64,000 bases of DNA from Rhizobium sp. BT03 (GTDB taxonomy: Bacteria > Pseudomonadota > Alphaproteobacteria > Rhizobiales > Rhizobiaceae). Shown here piece after piece: positions 18,045 to 27,468 of the stretch (its first letter is position 1; each line of letters begins with the position of its first letter). The stretch spans positions 2,927,501 through 2,991,500 of the forward strand of contig NZ_CP125640.1 in assembly GCF_030053155.1 (NCBI RefSeq). Direction: 5' to 3'. The position numbers and the translations under genes were made by a program. Under the pieces are notes generated by a model that saw only the letters and a list, made by a program, of their open reading frames with translations, searched no databases and was not told the DNA's origin.

Positions 18045-19865
18045 ATGGCACTTCGCAATATCGCGATCATCGCGCACGTTGACCATGGCAAGACGACCCT
18101 GGTGGATGAGCTTCTCAAGCAGTCCGGCTCGTTCCGCGAAAATCAGCGCGTAGCCGAACGCGTGATGGACTCGAACGATCTCGAAAAAGAACGCGGCATC
18201 ACCATTCTCGCCAAGGCGACCTCGGTCGAGTGGAAGGGTGTCCGCATCAACATCGTCGATACCCCCGGCCACGCCGACTTCGGCGGTGAGGTCGAGCGTA
18301 TTCTCTCGATGGTGGATGGCGCGATCGTTCTCGTCGATGCCTCCGAAGGCCCGATGCCGCAGACGAAGTTTGTCGTCGGCAAGGCGCTGAAGGTCGGCCT
18401 TCGCCCGATCGTCGCGATCAACAAGATCGACCGTCCGGACGGCCGCCACGAAGAAGTCATCAACGAAGTCTTCGATCTTTTCGCCAATCTCGACGCGACC
18501 GACGAGCAGCTGGATTTCCCGATCCTCTACGGTTCCGGTCGCGACGGCTGGATGAACGTCAATCCTGAGGGACCGAAGGATGAGGGCCTTGCGCCGCTTC
18601 TCGACCTGGTGCTCAAGCATGTTCCGGAGCCGACCGTCGAAGAGGGCCCGTTCCGGATGATCGGCACGATCCTCGAAGCCAACCCCTTCCTCGGCCGCAT
18701 CATCACCGGCCGCATCGCATCGGGCTCGATCAAGCCGAACCAGGCCGTCAAGGTTCTCGGCCAGGACGGCAAGCTGATCGAAACCGGCCGAATCTCCAAA
18801 ATCCTCGCCTTCCGCGGCATCGAGCGCACGGCGATCGACGAAGCCCATGCGGGCGACATCGTCGCGATCGCCGGCCTCTCCAAGGGGACCGTTGCCGACA
18901 CCTTCTGCGATCCTTCCGTCTCGGAAGCCATGAAGGCCCAGCCGATCGACCCGCCGACGGTTACCATGTCCTTCATCGTCAACGACAGCCCGCTGGCGGG
19001 CACAGAAGGCGACAAGGTGACCTCGCGCGTCATCCGCGACCGTCTCTTCAAGGAAGCGGAAGGCAACGTCGCCCTGAAGATCGAAGAAGCCGAAGGCAAG
19101 GATTCGTTCTACGTCTCTGGCCGCGGCGAACTTCAGCTCGCCGTTCTCATCGAAACCATGCGTCGCGAAGGCTTCGAGCTTGCCGTGTCGCGTCCGCGCG
19201 TTGTCATGCACAAGGATGAAAGCGGTCAGCTTCTGGAGCCGATCGAGGAAGTCGTCGTCGACGTCGACGAAGAACATTCCGGTGTCGTCGTGCAGAAGAT
19301 GTCCGAGCGCAAGGCCGAAATGGTCGAGCTGCGTCCGTCGGGCGGCAACCGTCTTCGCCTGCGTTTCTACGCACCGACCCGTGGCCTGATCGGCTACCAG
19401 TCGGAGTTGCTGACGGATACCCGCGGCACGGCGATCATGAACCGCCTGTTCCACGACTACCAGCCCTATAAGGGTGTGATCGGCGGCCGCGTCAACGGCG
19501 TGCTGCTTGCCAATGCTGCCGGCGAAGCCGTCGCCTATGCGATGTTCAACCTGGAAGATCGCGGCCCGATGATCATCGAGCCGGGCGAAAAGGTCTATGC
19601 CGGCATGATCATCGGCATCCATACCCGCGACAACGACCTTGAAGTGAACGTCCTGAAGGGCAAGCAGCTCACCAACATCCGCGCCGCGGGCAAGGACGAA
19701 GCCGTCAAGCTGACGCCGCCGATCCGCATGACGCTCGATCGTGCTCTTTCCTGGATCCAGGAAGACGAACTGATGGAAGTGACGCCGAAGAATATTCGTC
19801 TGCGCAAGATGTATCTCGACGCAAACGATCGCAAGCGTTTCGAGAAGTCGAAAGCGGCTCTCTAA
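18045..19865 (+). CDS. typA: Ribosome-associated GTPase TypA/BipA
   Basis: 606-residue translational GTPase that binds the ribosome and supports assembly and growth under stress. The G1 motif AHVDHGKT, G2 ERGITI, G3 [12 protein letters not shown] and G4 NKIDRPD are all present in the first 140 residues. EF-G-like domains and the TypA-specific C-terminal domain (for example [14 protein letters not shown] and [16 protein letters not shown] [17 protein letters not shown]) follow. The start at 18045 ([15 protein letters not shown]) is the standard TypA N-terminus; the Shine-Dalgarno is weak. A strong terminator follows. Confidence 0.95.
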   Translation: MALRNIAIIAHVDHGKTTLVDELLKQSGSFRENQRVAERVMDSNDLEKERGITILAKATSVEWKGVRINIVDTPGHADFGGEVERILSMVDGAIVLVDASEGPMPQTKFVVGKALKVGLRPIVAINKIDRPDGRHEEVINEVFDLFANLDATDEQLDFPILYGSGRDGWMNVNPEGPKDEGLAPLLDLVLKHVPEPTVEEGPFRMIGTILEANPFLGRIITGRIASGSIKPNQAVKVLGQDGKLIETGRISKILAFRGIERTAIDEAHAGDIVAIAGLSKGTVADTFCDPSVSEAMKAQPIDPPTVTMSFIVNDSPLAGTEGDKVTSRVIRDRLFKEAEGNVALKIEEAEGKDSFYVSGRGELQLAVLIETMRREGFELAVSRPRVVMHKDESGQLLEPIEEVVVDVDEEHSGVVVQKMSERKAEMVELRPSGGNRLRLRFYAPTRGLIGYQSELLTDTRGTAIMNRLFHDYQPYKGVIGGRVNGVLLANAAGEAVAYAMFNLEDRGPMIIEPGEKVYAGMIIGIHTRDNDLEVNVLKGKQLTNIRAAGKDEAVKLTPPIRMTLDRALSWIQEDELMEVTPKNIRLRKMYLDANDRKRFEKSKAAL

Positions 19866-19888
19866 AAGCTTTCGAAATATGCTTTGAG

Positions 19889-19916
19889 ACCCCGGCCTTG
19901 GTGCCGGGGTTTTTTA
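19889..19916 (+). terminator. Intrinsic terminator of typA
   Basis: ACCCCGGC (19889-19896) pairs with GCCGGGGT (19903-19910) across a 6-base loop, with a run of T from 19910 to 19916. A textbook Rho-independent terminator 23 bases after the stop. Confidence 0.9.
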
Positions 19917-19951
19917 TTGTGCGCTGCGCTGATTCCGACTTGTGACAATCG

Positions 19952-19966
19952 TTAAAAAAGCGTTAA
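19952..19966. promoter_or_regulatory. Perfect CtrA-type box (TTAA-N7-TTAA)
   Basis: TTAA (19952-19955) and TTAA (19963-19966) separated by AAAAGCG. A GANTC site (GATTC at 19931-19935) is nearby, as is common for CtrA/CcrM-controlled promoters. It lies 98 bases upstream of the GNAT gene at 20065. Confidence 0.55.
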
Positions 19967-20064
19967 ATTTTATCTGTCGTCCACATATCAAGTCTGTGGG
20001 CAATCGATCACGATGCGCTGGCCGCATATGGTTAATTGCCCGTGGCGGGACCAGAGTAAACGTT

Positions 20065-20571
20065 ATGAAGACGTTGTCGATCGATGTTCGGCGGGCCGAA
20101 CCGCACGATGCCCGAGCCATATCGGAAACGCACAGGCTTGCCTGGCAGCACACATATGCAGGCATCATTCCGCATCGCGCCTTGACGCAGATGATCGAGC
20201 GGCGCGGTGAAAACTGGTGGCGCAAGGCTACGCGCGGACCGGCGACGCTCCTGGTTCTCGATGTCGCCGGAACGGTTGCCGGCTACGCCACGCTCGGCCT
20301 CAACCGCGCCCGCGCGCTTCCGCAGGAAGGCGAAATCTACGAGCTCTATCTTCGGCCGGAATATCAAGGCATCGGTCTCGGCCGGATGCTGTTCGGCGAG
20401 GCGCGCCGGCTGCTGAAGTCGCTCGGCTGCAACGGGCTGGTCGTCTGGTGCCTCGAGGAAAACGAGACCGCCGGCCGCTTCTATCGCCATCACGGCGGTG
20501 TCGATTTCTGCGAAGGCATGGAAAATTTCGACCACAAGCAGCTGAAGAAGATCGGCTTCATCTGGAACTGA
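20065..20571 (+). CDS. GNAT family N-acetyltransferase
   Basis: 168 residues. The acetyl-CoA-binding motif A is visible as LYLRPEYQGIGLGRMLFGEA (about residues 93-112), with the NETAGRFYRHHGG motif B segment after it. GNAT enzymes acetylate amines of small molecules or proteins; RimI-like assignment is not justified. The ATG at 20065 is the first residue with GNAT-like sequence; the frame is open further upstream, but that stretch contains the intergenic CtrA box. Probably monocistronic. Confidence 0.85.
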   Translation: MKTLSIDVRRAEPHDARAISETHRLAWQHTYAGIIPHRALTQMIERRGENWWRKATRGPATLLVLDVAGTVAGYATLGLNRARALPQEGEIYELYLRPEYQGIGLGRMLFGEARRLLKSLGCNGLVVWCLEENETAGRFYRHHGGVDFCEGMENFDHKQLKKIGFIWN

Positions 20572-20717
20572 CCGGCCTGGCCGGCGATCGCCTATTCCTC
20601 GTTGAAAGTTTCGACCTGTTTGCGCCGGTGCCATCACGCATTGGTGATCTCAAATGTTGCGTTGCCACATGAAACTGATTATCTGGCTGCGAGCAATTCA
20701 ACCTCGCGGGAGTTCCT

Positions 20718-21254
20718 ATGCGCATCGACGCCATTTCCATCGGTAATAATCCACCTGAGGACGTCAACGTTATCGTCGAGGTTCCGGTCGGCGGCCACCC
20801 CATCAAGTATGAAATGGACAAGGAAGCCGGCACGCTGGTCGTCGATCGTTTCCTCTATACGCCCATGACCTATCCGGGCAATTACGGTTTCGTGCCGCAC
20901 ACGCTGTCTGAGGACGGCGACCCGATCGACGTGCTGATCGCCAGCACCCGTCCGCTGGTTCCGGGCTGCGTCATCAATGTGCGCCCGATCGGCGTCCTGA
21001 AGATGGAAGACAATTCCGGCAAGGACGAGAAGATCATCGCCGTGCCGTCGCCGAAGCTGACGCTGCGCTACGAGAAGGTGAAGGACTATACCGATCTTCC
21101 CGAGATCACGCTGAAGCAGATCGAGCACTTTTTCGAGCACTACAAGGATCTGGAGCCTGGCAAGTGGGTGAAGATCTTCGGCTGGGGCGATTCCAAGGAA
21201 GCCGGCCAGCTTATCCTCGAAGCCGTCGAGCGCGCCAAGAAGACGAAAGACTGA
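20718..21254 (+). CDS. ppa: Inorganic pyrophosphatase
   Basis: 178-residue family I soluble pyrophosphatase, hydrolysing PPi to phosphate and so pulling biosynthetic reactions forward. The metal-binding signature [10 protein letters not shown] (about residues 64-73) is intact, as are KYEMDKEAG and [12 protein letters not shown]. The length is standard for bacterial Ppa. A GGGAG site precedes the ATG. It converges on the DUF167 gene with only four bases between stops. Confidence 0.96.
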   Translation: MRIDAISIGNNPPEDVNVIVEVPVGGHPIKYEMDKEAGTLVVDRFLYTPMTYPGNYGFVPHTLSEDGDPIDVLIASTRPLVPGCVINVRPIGVLKMEDNSGKDEKIIAVPSPKLTLRYEKVKDYTDLPEITLKQIEHFFEHYKDLEPGKWVKIFGWGDSKEAGQLILEAVERAKKTKD

Positions 21255-21258
21255 TTAT

Positions 21259-21570
21259 TCAGCCCAAAAGCGTTTCGAGCTTTTTTGCCAAATCCTCCGG
21301 GTCGCCGTCGATCCGGAGGATTTTTTTGCGCGCGGTGTCGCCGGCGACGAGGCTGATGCTGGATCTGGGGATGCGCAGCGATTGGGCGACCAGAAGGATC
21401 AGAGCCTTGTTGGCCTTGCCCTTTTCGGGGACCGAGGTGACGCGCGCCTTCAGGAAAGTCTCGCCCTCGCCGTCGGCCTCGATGCCGTCGATCGCGTCAC
21501 GCCCGCCATTCGGCGTCAGCCGGACGGCGAGGCGGAGATGATCGTCGAATTGCTTCCAGGGACGGCTCAA
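21259..21570 (-). CDS. DUF167 (YggU) family protein
   Basis: 103 residues with the DUF167 pattern [36 protein letters not shown] and [11 protein letters not shown]. The family is small, basic and of unknown function. I chose the TTG at 21570, because it overlaps the YggT stop (TTGA), which suggests translational coupling; the longer frame to 21597 runs inside yggT. The yggT-yggU pairing is common in Proteobacteria. Confidence 0.82.
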   Translation of the reverse strand: MSRPWKQFDDHLRLAVRLTPNGGRDAIDGIEADGEGETFLKARVTSVPEKGKANKALILLVAQSLRIPRSSISLVAGDTARKKILRIDGDPEDLAKKLETLLG

Positions 21571-21857
21571 GCGACCAGCGGATACAGCGTTGTCCAAAGC
21601 AAGGTGCGCAGGAAGAAGATAATCAGCAGCAGAATAATCGGCGAAATGTCGATACCGCCAAGGTTCGGCAACCGGCTACGGATCGGCTTCAGCACCGGTT
21701 CGGTGACGTTATAGAGGAACGTGCCGACCGAATTGACGAACTGATTGCTGGAGTTGATGACGTTAAAGGCATAGAGCCAGGAAAAAATGGCACTGGCAAT
21801 CAGGATCCAGGTGTAAATATTCAAAGCCAAATCAATGGTTTGAAACAGCGCAAACAT
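21567..21857 (-). CDS. YggT family membrane protein
   Basis: 96 residues with two hydrophobic segments ([20 protein letters not shown] and [18 protein letters not shown]) separated by the YggT signature [22 protein letters not shown]. Relatives are linked with osmotic stress and envelope growth but the activity is unknown. The ATG at 21857 has GGAG at proper spacing. Coupled to the DUF167 gene by a four-base overlap. Confidence 0.88.
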   Translation of the reverse strand: MFALFQTIDLALNIYTWILIASAIFSWLYAFNVINSSNQFVNSVGTFLYNVTEPVLKPIRSRLPNLGGIDISPIILLLIIFFLRTLLWTTLYPLVA

Positions 21858-21997
21858 CGTCTTCTCCAATTCGTTGTTGACAGACATGTAGACATTGGCG
21901 ACTAAACGAGCAAGTGCCGTGTGGGAACGCGCGGTGAATCATGTTTAACGGGCGGCCTTGCAGCACTTCCGGCGCCCGTCTCCTCGGAAAACACCCG

Positions 21998-23233
21998 ATG
22001 TCGTTTTCGCCCACCGGAGACCGTTTTGCCGCGTTCCGGCATTCGTCCTACACACGGTTCTTTTTTGCGCGCTTCCTGCTGTCCTTTTCGCAGCAGATCG
22101 TCAGCGTCGCCGTCGGCTGGCAGATGTACGACCAAACGGGCAAGGCGATCTATCTCGGCCTGATCGGTCTCGTGCAGTTCCTGCCGTCGCTGCTGCTCAT
22201 GCTCGTCACCGGTTCGGTGGCCGACCGGTACAATCGCCGGGCGATCGCAGCACTCTGCTCGCTGGTCAGCGCGCTCTGCACGCTGGCGCTGCTGGTCATG
22301 ACTGTCATGGGGACCTTCACGCCGCTGCCGGTTTTCGCCGTGCTTCTGATCTTCGGCATCGAGCGCGCCTTCATGTCGCCGGCGGTGCAGTCGCTGGCAC
22401 CCAATCTGGTGCCGGAGCAGGATCTTTCCAATGCGATCGCCTGGAATTCGTCGTCCTGGCAGCTCGCCGCGATCACCGGGCCGGTGATCGGCGGTCTGCT
22501 CTATGGCGTCAGCGCGACGACCGCCTATACGGTGGCGGTGATCTTTTCCGTGCTCGGCGCGGCTCTTCTCTACATGATCCCGAAACCGGAGCAGAAGACG
22601 ACGGGCGAGGCCAAGAGCTGGGCGATGATCCTCGGCGGCTTCAGTTTCATCCGCGCCGAAAGAGTAGTGCTCGGGGCGATCTCGCTCGATCTCTTCGCCG
22701 TGCTGCTCGGCGGCGCGACGGCACTGATGCCGATCTTCGCCCGCGATATCCTGACGCTCGGCCCCTGGGGGCTCGGCCTGCTGCGCGCCGCACCGGGGCT
22801 CGGCGCCATCGTCATGGCGATCTTCCTCGCCGCCTATCCGCTGAAGCACCGCGCCGGCATCTACATGTTCACAGGCGTTGCCCTGTTCGGTCTGGGAACG
22901 ATCGTCTTCGGCATCTCGACCAACACCGAAGTCTCGATCGCCGCACTCGCCCTGATGGGGGCGGCCGACATGGTGTCGGTCTATGTGCGCGAGAGCCTGA
23001 TCGCGCTCTGGACGCCGGATCATCTGCGCGGCCGCGTCAATGCGGTCAACATGGTGTTCGTCGGCGCTTCGAACGAACTCGGGGAGTTCAGGGCGGGCAC
23101 GATGGCATCGATCTTCGGTGCGGTGCCGGCGGTCGTTATCGGCGGGATCGGAACGCTTGCCGTGGCGGCGATCTGGGCTTCGAGTTTCCCGAAATTGCGG
23201 CAGATCGATACGCTCGACGCGCCCAGCACATAG
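21998..23233 (+). CDS. MFS transporter (EntS-like)
   Basis: 411-residue inner-membrane protein with about twelve hydrophobic segments. MFS features include FARFLLSFSQQIVSVAVGWQ in helix 1, the motif A region GSVADRYNRRAIA, and repeated Gly-rich helices in the second half. It resembles EntS-type exporters, which expel siderophores in enterobacteria, but no siderophore genes are near, so the substrate is open. The ATG at 21998 is preferred over 21941 because the MFS homology starts right after it. Confidence 0.85.
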   Translation: MSFSPTGDRFAAFRHSSYTRFFFARFLLSFSQQIVSVAVGWQMYDQTGKAIYLGLIGLVQFLPSLLLMLVTGSVADRYNRRAIAALCSLVSALCTLALLVMTVMGTFTPLPVFAVLLIFGIERAFMSPAVQSLAPNLVPEQDLSNAIAWNSSSWQLAAITGPVIGGLLYGVSATTAYTVAVIFSVLGAALLYMIPKPEQKTTGEAKSWAMILGGFSFIRAERVVLGAISLDLFAVLLGGATALMPIFARDILTLGPWGLGLLRAAPGLGAIVMAIFLAAYPLKHRAGIYMFTGVALFGLGTIVFGISTNTEVSIAALALMGAADMVSVYVRESLIALWTPDHLRGRVNAVNMVFVGASNELGEFRAGTMASIFGAVPAVVIGGIGTLAVAAIWASSFPKLRQIDTLDAPST

Positions 23234-23254
23234 AGGCTCCTGCCGAACGGCGCC

Positions 23255-24028
23255 TTATGCGGGAAGCGTGATCGGAGAGGCGGCTTTCGCCGTCTTGCCT
23301 TCGAAAACGATATCGAGGAATTCGGTCAGCCAGGCTTTCAGTGGCGCGTCGAACAGCATGCGGCCTTCGAGGTGTTCGCGGCCCTGCTGGGCATTCGGCA
23401 GGATGAAGCGATGCGCGCCGTGCACCACCCAGCGATGCATCATCACCCGGGTCAGTTCGGCATGAAACTGCAGGCCCCAGGCGTTGCCGTCATAGCGGAA
23501 GGCCTGGTTCGGGTAGGCATCGCCTTCAGCGAGCAGCTCGGCGCCGTGCGGCAGCTCGAAGCCTTCGCGGTGGAAATGATAGACCATCTTCGGCCAATGC
23601 ATCAGCAGACGGCCCCGCTCTGTCGGCCTTAATGGATACCATCCGATCTCCGTCGAGCCGTCGGCATTCGGCTGCACCTTGCCGCCGAGGTGACGCACCA
23701 GCATCTGCGCGCCGAGGCAGATGCCGAGATAGGGGCGTTTTTCCCGTAGCGGCACATCGATCCAGCCGATCTCCTTCTTGACGAAGTCCTCGGGATCATT
23801 GGCACTCATCGGCCCGCCGAAGACGACGGCGCCGGCATGCTCTTCGAGCGTCGTCGGCAGCGGCTCGCCGAGAACCGGGCGGCGGATATCGAGGCGGTAG
23901 CCCTTTTCGACGAGCAATTGGCCGACACGGCCGGGGCTCGACCGTTCCTGATGCAGGACGACGAGGATCGGGCGCCCGTCGCGGTTCGGCTTTTGCTCAG
24001 TCGCTGTCATCTTGCGCAACCCGAACAT
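23255..24028 (-). CDS. Class I glutamine amidotransferase-like protein
   Basis: 257 residues. The class I triad is present: Cys in YLGICLGAQML, and His and Glu in WGLQFHAELT. It resembles GMP-synthase-type amidotransferase domains without a synthetase partner, a group that includes gamma-glutamyl hydrolase-like proteins. The ATG at 24028 overlaps the terB gene by 32 bases and has AGGG in front; an ATG at 24010 is an alternative. It is the last gene of the hem/terB group. Confidence 0.83.
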   Translation of the reverse strand: MFGLRKMTATEQKPNRDGRPILVVLHQERSSPGRVGQLLVEKGYRLDIRRPVLGEPLPTTLEEHAGAVVFGGPMSANDPEDFVKKEIGWIDVPLREKRPYLGICLGAQMLVRHLGGKVQPNADGSTEIGWYPLRPTERGRLLMHWPKMVYHFHREGFELPHGAELLAEGDAYPNQAFRYDGNAWGLQFHAELTRVMMHRWVVHGAHRFILPNAQQGREHLEGRMLFDAPLKAWLTEFLDIVFEGKTAKAASPITLPA

Positions 24029-24482
24029 CCGTCACCCTGGCGGCGGCCTCTTGCCGCTTCTGGATGCGCTCGCGCGAGGAGACGCCGAGCAGATCGGCGA
24101 TCCGCCAGATCACATGGTCCTCCATTTCGCTGCGTTCGCCATCGGCATAGACGATGTCCCAGAGAATGCCGATCAGCTCCAGCCGCTGCTCGGTGTTGAG
24201 ATGGCGCTTGAGGTCGGCGGTGAAGCGGTAATAATCGACGGCGGTGCTTTCGGCCTCGAGGCCGGCGGCCATCAGGGCATCGAGCTGCTTGCCGTCGAGC
24301 GCATATTGCTCCTTCAGGAGCTTGCGCAGCCGCTTCTTCTCGCTGGCCTTGATCTGACCGTCGGCCTCCATGACCTGCATGCAGAGCGCTGCCACCGCGA
24401 TGCGTGGATCATCGGGGGCGAAACCTTTTTTCGGGTGGTCGGCGGTGAGCTTCTGGAAGAATGCCTGAAAGCGTTCGAACAT
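23997..24482 (-). CDS. TerB-like domain protein
   Basis: 161 residues, mainly helical. The TerB-like domain is visible from about 27 to 145: AALCMQVMEADGQIKASEKKRL and IGILWDIVYADGERSEMED, each with an acidic loop that could bind a metal ion. TerB domains occur in tellurite-resistance proteins but also in membrane-associated proteins such as DjlA. It lies 17 bases downstream of hemY and overlaps the amidotransferase gene; no other ter gene is present, so tellurite resistance is unlikely to be its main role. Confidence 0.82.
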   Translation of the reverse strand: MFERFQAFFQKLTADHPKKGFAPDDPRIAVAALCMQVMEADGQIKASEKKRLRKLLKEQYALDGKQLDALMAAGLEAESTAVDYYRFTADLKRHLNTEQRLELIGILWDIVYADGERSEMEDHVIWRIADLLGVSSRERIQKRQEAAARVTDVRVAQDDSD

Positions 24483-24499
24483 GCGGTTTTCGTTCCATT

Positions 24500-26107
24500 T
24501 CAGAAAAGGCGGAGCCGTGTCTTGGGTTCCGGTTCCACCCTGGTATCGCGAACGCCGGGATCATCCGGCCGGCCGCCAAAGAAAGGTTTGGCTTCGCTCG
24601 GTGCCGGTGCTTTATCGCTGACGGGTTCGGCGGGCTTCGGTTTTGCCGGGGCCGGCGTCGGGCGCACAGCCTCGGCGATCGTCGCGGCGCGTTCCAGTTC
24701 GATGATGCGATGGTCGTTGACCGGGCTTTCCGGCCTGATATCGCGCAGCGGCGGCAATGTCTTCAAAGCGGTTTCGATCGAGGGCGGCACTGAGCCGTCT
24801 TCGAGCGGCCCCTCGATCTGGCCGAAGGGCGCCTTCCATTCGAAGGCGTCGAGGCGGCCGGTTACCGGCGATACCGGCAGCCATTTCTCCGACACGAAAC
24901 CGTCCGCCACCCAGGCCGGATCGCGCGGGGCTTTCAGCGCCTGGGCCAGCCAGTGGCGCACGCGGCCCTGGTCTCCGGTCTCTGCTTCCTCGATATCGGC
25001 CAAAAGCAGGAAGGCGGCTTCGCGCGGCTGCATGCGGGCGGCGGCTTCCGCCTTGGTGCGGGCCTTGGCGAATTCCTGCGCGTCGAGCGCCGCCTGGGCG
25101 ACGACGACAAGGGATTCGACGTTGTTCGGCCGCAGTCCTTCCAGCCGTTCGGCGCGCTTCAGCCGGTCGAGGGTGGAATCGCCGCTGCGGGCCCTGACAT
25201 AGGCCTGGCCGATCTCGGGATGCGGCGCCGATTTCCATGCCTGTTCGAGGATCGAGGCGGCCTTGCGCACGCCGCCTTCGCGAAACAGCGCCTTTGCGGC
25301 AATGAGGGCGGCCGGAATGAAATCGGCGGCAAGCTTCAGCGCCTGCTGCGCGTCGTCGCGGGCGCCGGTCGGGTTACCTTCCAGCTTCTCGCCGGCGCGC
25401 GCCGTCAGGAGGACGGCGTGCAGACGGTTGGCGTCGGCCTTTTCGACGACGCGGGCGGCCTTCTGCTGTTCGAGCAGGCGGATCGCATCGTCCCAGCGGC
25501 CGGCCTGGCTGCGGTATTCGAGCGTCGCCTGCGCGGCCCAGGGCAGATAGGGCGCGGTGTCGGCGGCTTTCTCGGCATATTGGCGGGCGGCCTCGTTGGC
25601 CCCGAGGCGGCGGGCCTCGAGATAGAGGCCGCGCAGACCGAGTTCGCGTGTCTCGGGGTCGTTGGCCATGGCCTCGAACTTGGCGCGCGCCTCGTCATGG
25701 CGGCCTTCGATCAGGGCGGCCTGGGCCTCGAGCAGGTTGATCAGTGGCTCCTGATCGGCGCGGATGAGGCCGCGCGAGCGGGCGGCCATCTTGCGGGCGA
25801 GAGCCGCATTGCCGGCGCCGGCGGCGATCAGGCCGGTCGACAGCGCCTGATAACCGCGGTCGCGCTTGCGGGCGCGGAAATAACGCGTCACCGAATGCGG
25901 CGAGGTCCAGACCAGGCGGATGAACCACCAGACGATCATCACGGCGGCAACGAGAGCGATGATCGCACTGGCGGCGACGATCAGCTTCGTCTGGTAGATC
26001 TGGCCCTCCCAGATCAGCGAGAGGTCGCCGGGACGATCGGCGAGCCAGGAGAAGCCATAGGCGAGAAGCAGCACGAAGAGGGCGAAGGCGACAAGGCGGA
26101 TCAGCAT
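24500..26107 (-). CDS. hemY: HemY-like membrane protein with TPR repeats
   Basis: 535 residues. Two N-terminal membrane segments (LVAFALFVLLLAYGFSWL and LIVAASAIIALVAAVMIVWW) match the HemY N-terminal domain. They are followed by TPR-like helical repeats to about 430 and a proline/alanine-rich tail. HemY proteins accompany hem genes; the biochemical role is not settled and this is not the protoporphyrinogen oxidase of the same name in Bacillus. It starts four bases after the mitofilin-like gene, with its ribosome binding site in that gene's end. Confidence 0.88.
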   Translation of the reverse strand: MLIRLVAFALFVLLLAYGFSWLADRPGDLSLIWEGQIYQTKLIVAASAIIALVAAVMIVWWFIRLVWTSPHSVTRYFRARKRDRGYQALSTGLIAAGAGNAALARKMAARSRGLIRADQEPLINLLEAQAALIEGRHDEARAKFEAMANDPETRELGLRGLYLEARRLGANEAARQYAEKAADTAPYLPWAAQATLEYRSQAGRWDDAIRLLEQQKAARVVEKADANRLHAVLLTARAGEKLEGNPTGARDDAQQALKLAADFIPAALIAAKALFREGGVRKAASILEQAWKSAPHPEIGQAYVRARSGDSTLDRLKRAERLEGLRPNNVESLVVVAQAALDAQEFAKARTKAEAAARMQPREAAFLLLADIEEAETGDQGRVRHWLAQALKAPRDPAWVADGFVSEKWLPVSPVTGRLDAFEWKAPFGQIEGPLEDGSVPPSIETALKTLPPLRDIRPESPVNDHRIIELERAATIAEAVRPTPAPAKPKPAEPVSDKAPAPSEAKPFFGGRPDDPGVRDTRVEPEPKTRLRLF

Positions 26108-26111
26108 GGTC

Positions 26112-27380
26112 TCATCCCTCCTTGCCGGTGCCGGAAACCGCTTTCGACAGCGCCCCGCCGACCAGTTCCTCGACGCGGATACGCGCTTCGAGCGATTGCT
26201 TGAAGGCGGCGGAAGCCTGCTTGCCGGGAGCCGGCAGGCTGTTCCATTCGGCGGAAGCGCCGGGCAGATCGCCGCTCTTCACCTTGTCCTCCATGCGGGC
26301 AGCGACGGCTTCGACGCTGTCGCCCTCGATATTGCCGACGGGGCGGACTGATACCAGCGACTTGGCGCTCGACATCAGCCGGTCCGACCAGCTCTCGTTC
26401 GGATCCGGCTGGTTGACGGCTTCGACGATCGCGGTGGCGACATCGGGCACCTGACGCATGAGTTCGGCGCGCGAGGGAATGCCGGTTTCGGCAAAGGCGC
26501 GGAGGTCGGCGACAGCCGGATCGTCGGGTGCAACGCCGGCGAAGGTGTCGAGTTCGGCCAGGAACGGGCCGCCGCGATCGATCGCCGCCTTGAGGGCGGC
26601 CGCCGCGATCGCCCGGGCGACGGCGACATCCTCGCGCGGCGCGTTCAGTTTCTTCTCAGCCTCGTCGAGACGCTTGGCGATATCGGCGCCGCTCGTCGTC
26701 TGCTGCTCGGAAGACTGGGCGAGTGTCGCGCGCAGCTGGTCGACCTGACCGGTCAGTTCCGCAATCTTCTGGTTGAGTGCCTCGACATTTGCCGAATCCG
26801 CCGGTGCGGCGGCCGCGGGCGCCTTGGCAGACGTTTCCAGCGCGGCGAGACGCTTTTCAAGCGCACTGTCATCTGCGCTCGCCGGATTGGCGGCAAGATT
26901 GGCGACCGCCTGTTTCAGGCCGTCGATCTCGCCGGACAGATCGGCGATGTCAGGCGAGGTCGTCTGCGGCGCCGAGGAGCCCGGGAGATAGCCGGCATAT
27001 TGAATGGCGCCGGCGCCAAGCAGCGCCACGAGGCCGCCGAAGATGCCGGCGGCGATGAGACCGGAGGTGCCGGCGCGCCGCGGCTGTTCGGGAGGAGGCG
27101 TGAAGGCAGGCTCGGGGGCGGGCTGCTCCTGGCGCGAATCCGTTGCGGGCTGGTCTTCGTCTTCGGCTTTTTCCGGCTCGGCCGGTTCATCTTCGACCTG
27201 CGGCGCAGCGTCGGTTTCGGATGTCACACCGGCATCGGCGGGGCTGTTGTCGGCATCGCCGACATCATTCTCGACCGGTTTTTCGGTATCGGCTGCAGAG
27301 GCGAAATCCTGTGCTTCGAGGTCGATCGTGACCGGCTCGTCGGCGCTCTTCGAATGGCGTGGCGGGTTTCCCGATACCAT
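26112..27380 (-). CDS. Mitofilin-like (COG4223) inner-membrane protein
   Basis: 422 residues: an acidic, disordered N-terminus, one membrane segment (TSGLIAAGIFGGLVALLGAGA, about residues 104-124), a coiled-coil region (about 145-240) and a C-terminal mitofilin-like helical domain. Alphaproteobacterial homologues of mitochondrial Mic60 sit in hem operons and shape the inner membrane or tether it to the outer membrane. The ATG at 27380 is chosen for its GAGG site; the upstream frame to 27428 lacks one. Position between hemD and hemY supports the call. Confidence 0.83.
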   Translation of the reverse strand: MVSGNPPRHSKSADEPVTIDLEAQDFASAADTEKPVENDVGDADNSPADAGVTSETDAAPQVEDEPAEPEKAEDEDQPATDSRQEQPAPEPAFTPPPEQPRRAGTSGLIAAGIFGGLVALLGAGAIQYAGYLPGSSAPQTTSPDIADLSGEIDGLKQAVANLAANPASADDSALEKRLAALETSAKAPAAAAPADSANVEALNQKIAELTGQVDQLRATLAQSSEQQTTSGADIAKRLDEAEKKLNAPREDVAVARAIAAAALKAAIDRGGPFLAELDTFAGVAPDDPAVADLRAFAETGIPSRAELMRQVPDVATAIVEAVNQPDPNESWSDRLMSSAKSLVSVRPVGNIEGDSVEAVAARMEDKVKSGDLPGASAEWNSLPAPGKQASAAFKQSLEARIRVEELVGGALSKAVSGTGKEG

Positions 27381-27468
27381 GAGGTCCTCTTTATCCTGCA
27401 TTGCAACGAAACTAGACAGTGATGCCAATTAAGGGAAGAGGTTAGATCAAATTTGGGCGGTAAAGCAT

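Noticed and set aside
18039..19622. A 527-codon open frame antisense to typA
   Set aside because: Same antisense artefact; typA is unmistakable on the other strand.
21265..21290. AAAAGC...GCTTTTTT stem-loop after ppa as a terminator
   Set aside because: It lies inside the end of the convergent DUF167 coding sequence and the stem is weak and AT-rich; it may function but is not well supported.
23997..24482. Tellurite resistance from the TerB-like gene
   Set aside because: No terA, terC, terD or terE is nearby, and the gene belongs to the hem operon.
24012..26203. Plus-strand open frames of about 400 codons opposite terB and hemY
   Set aside because: Mirror frames of real genes with no domain; the minus-strand hem operon explains the region.
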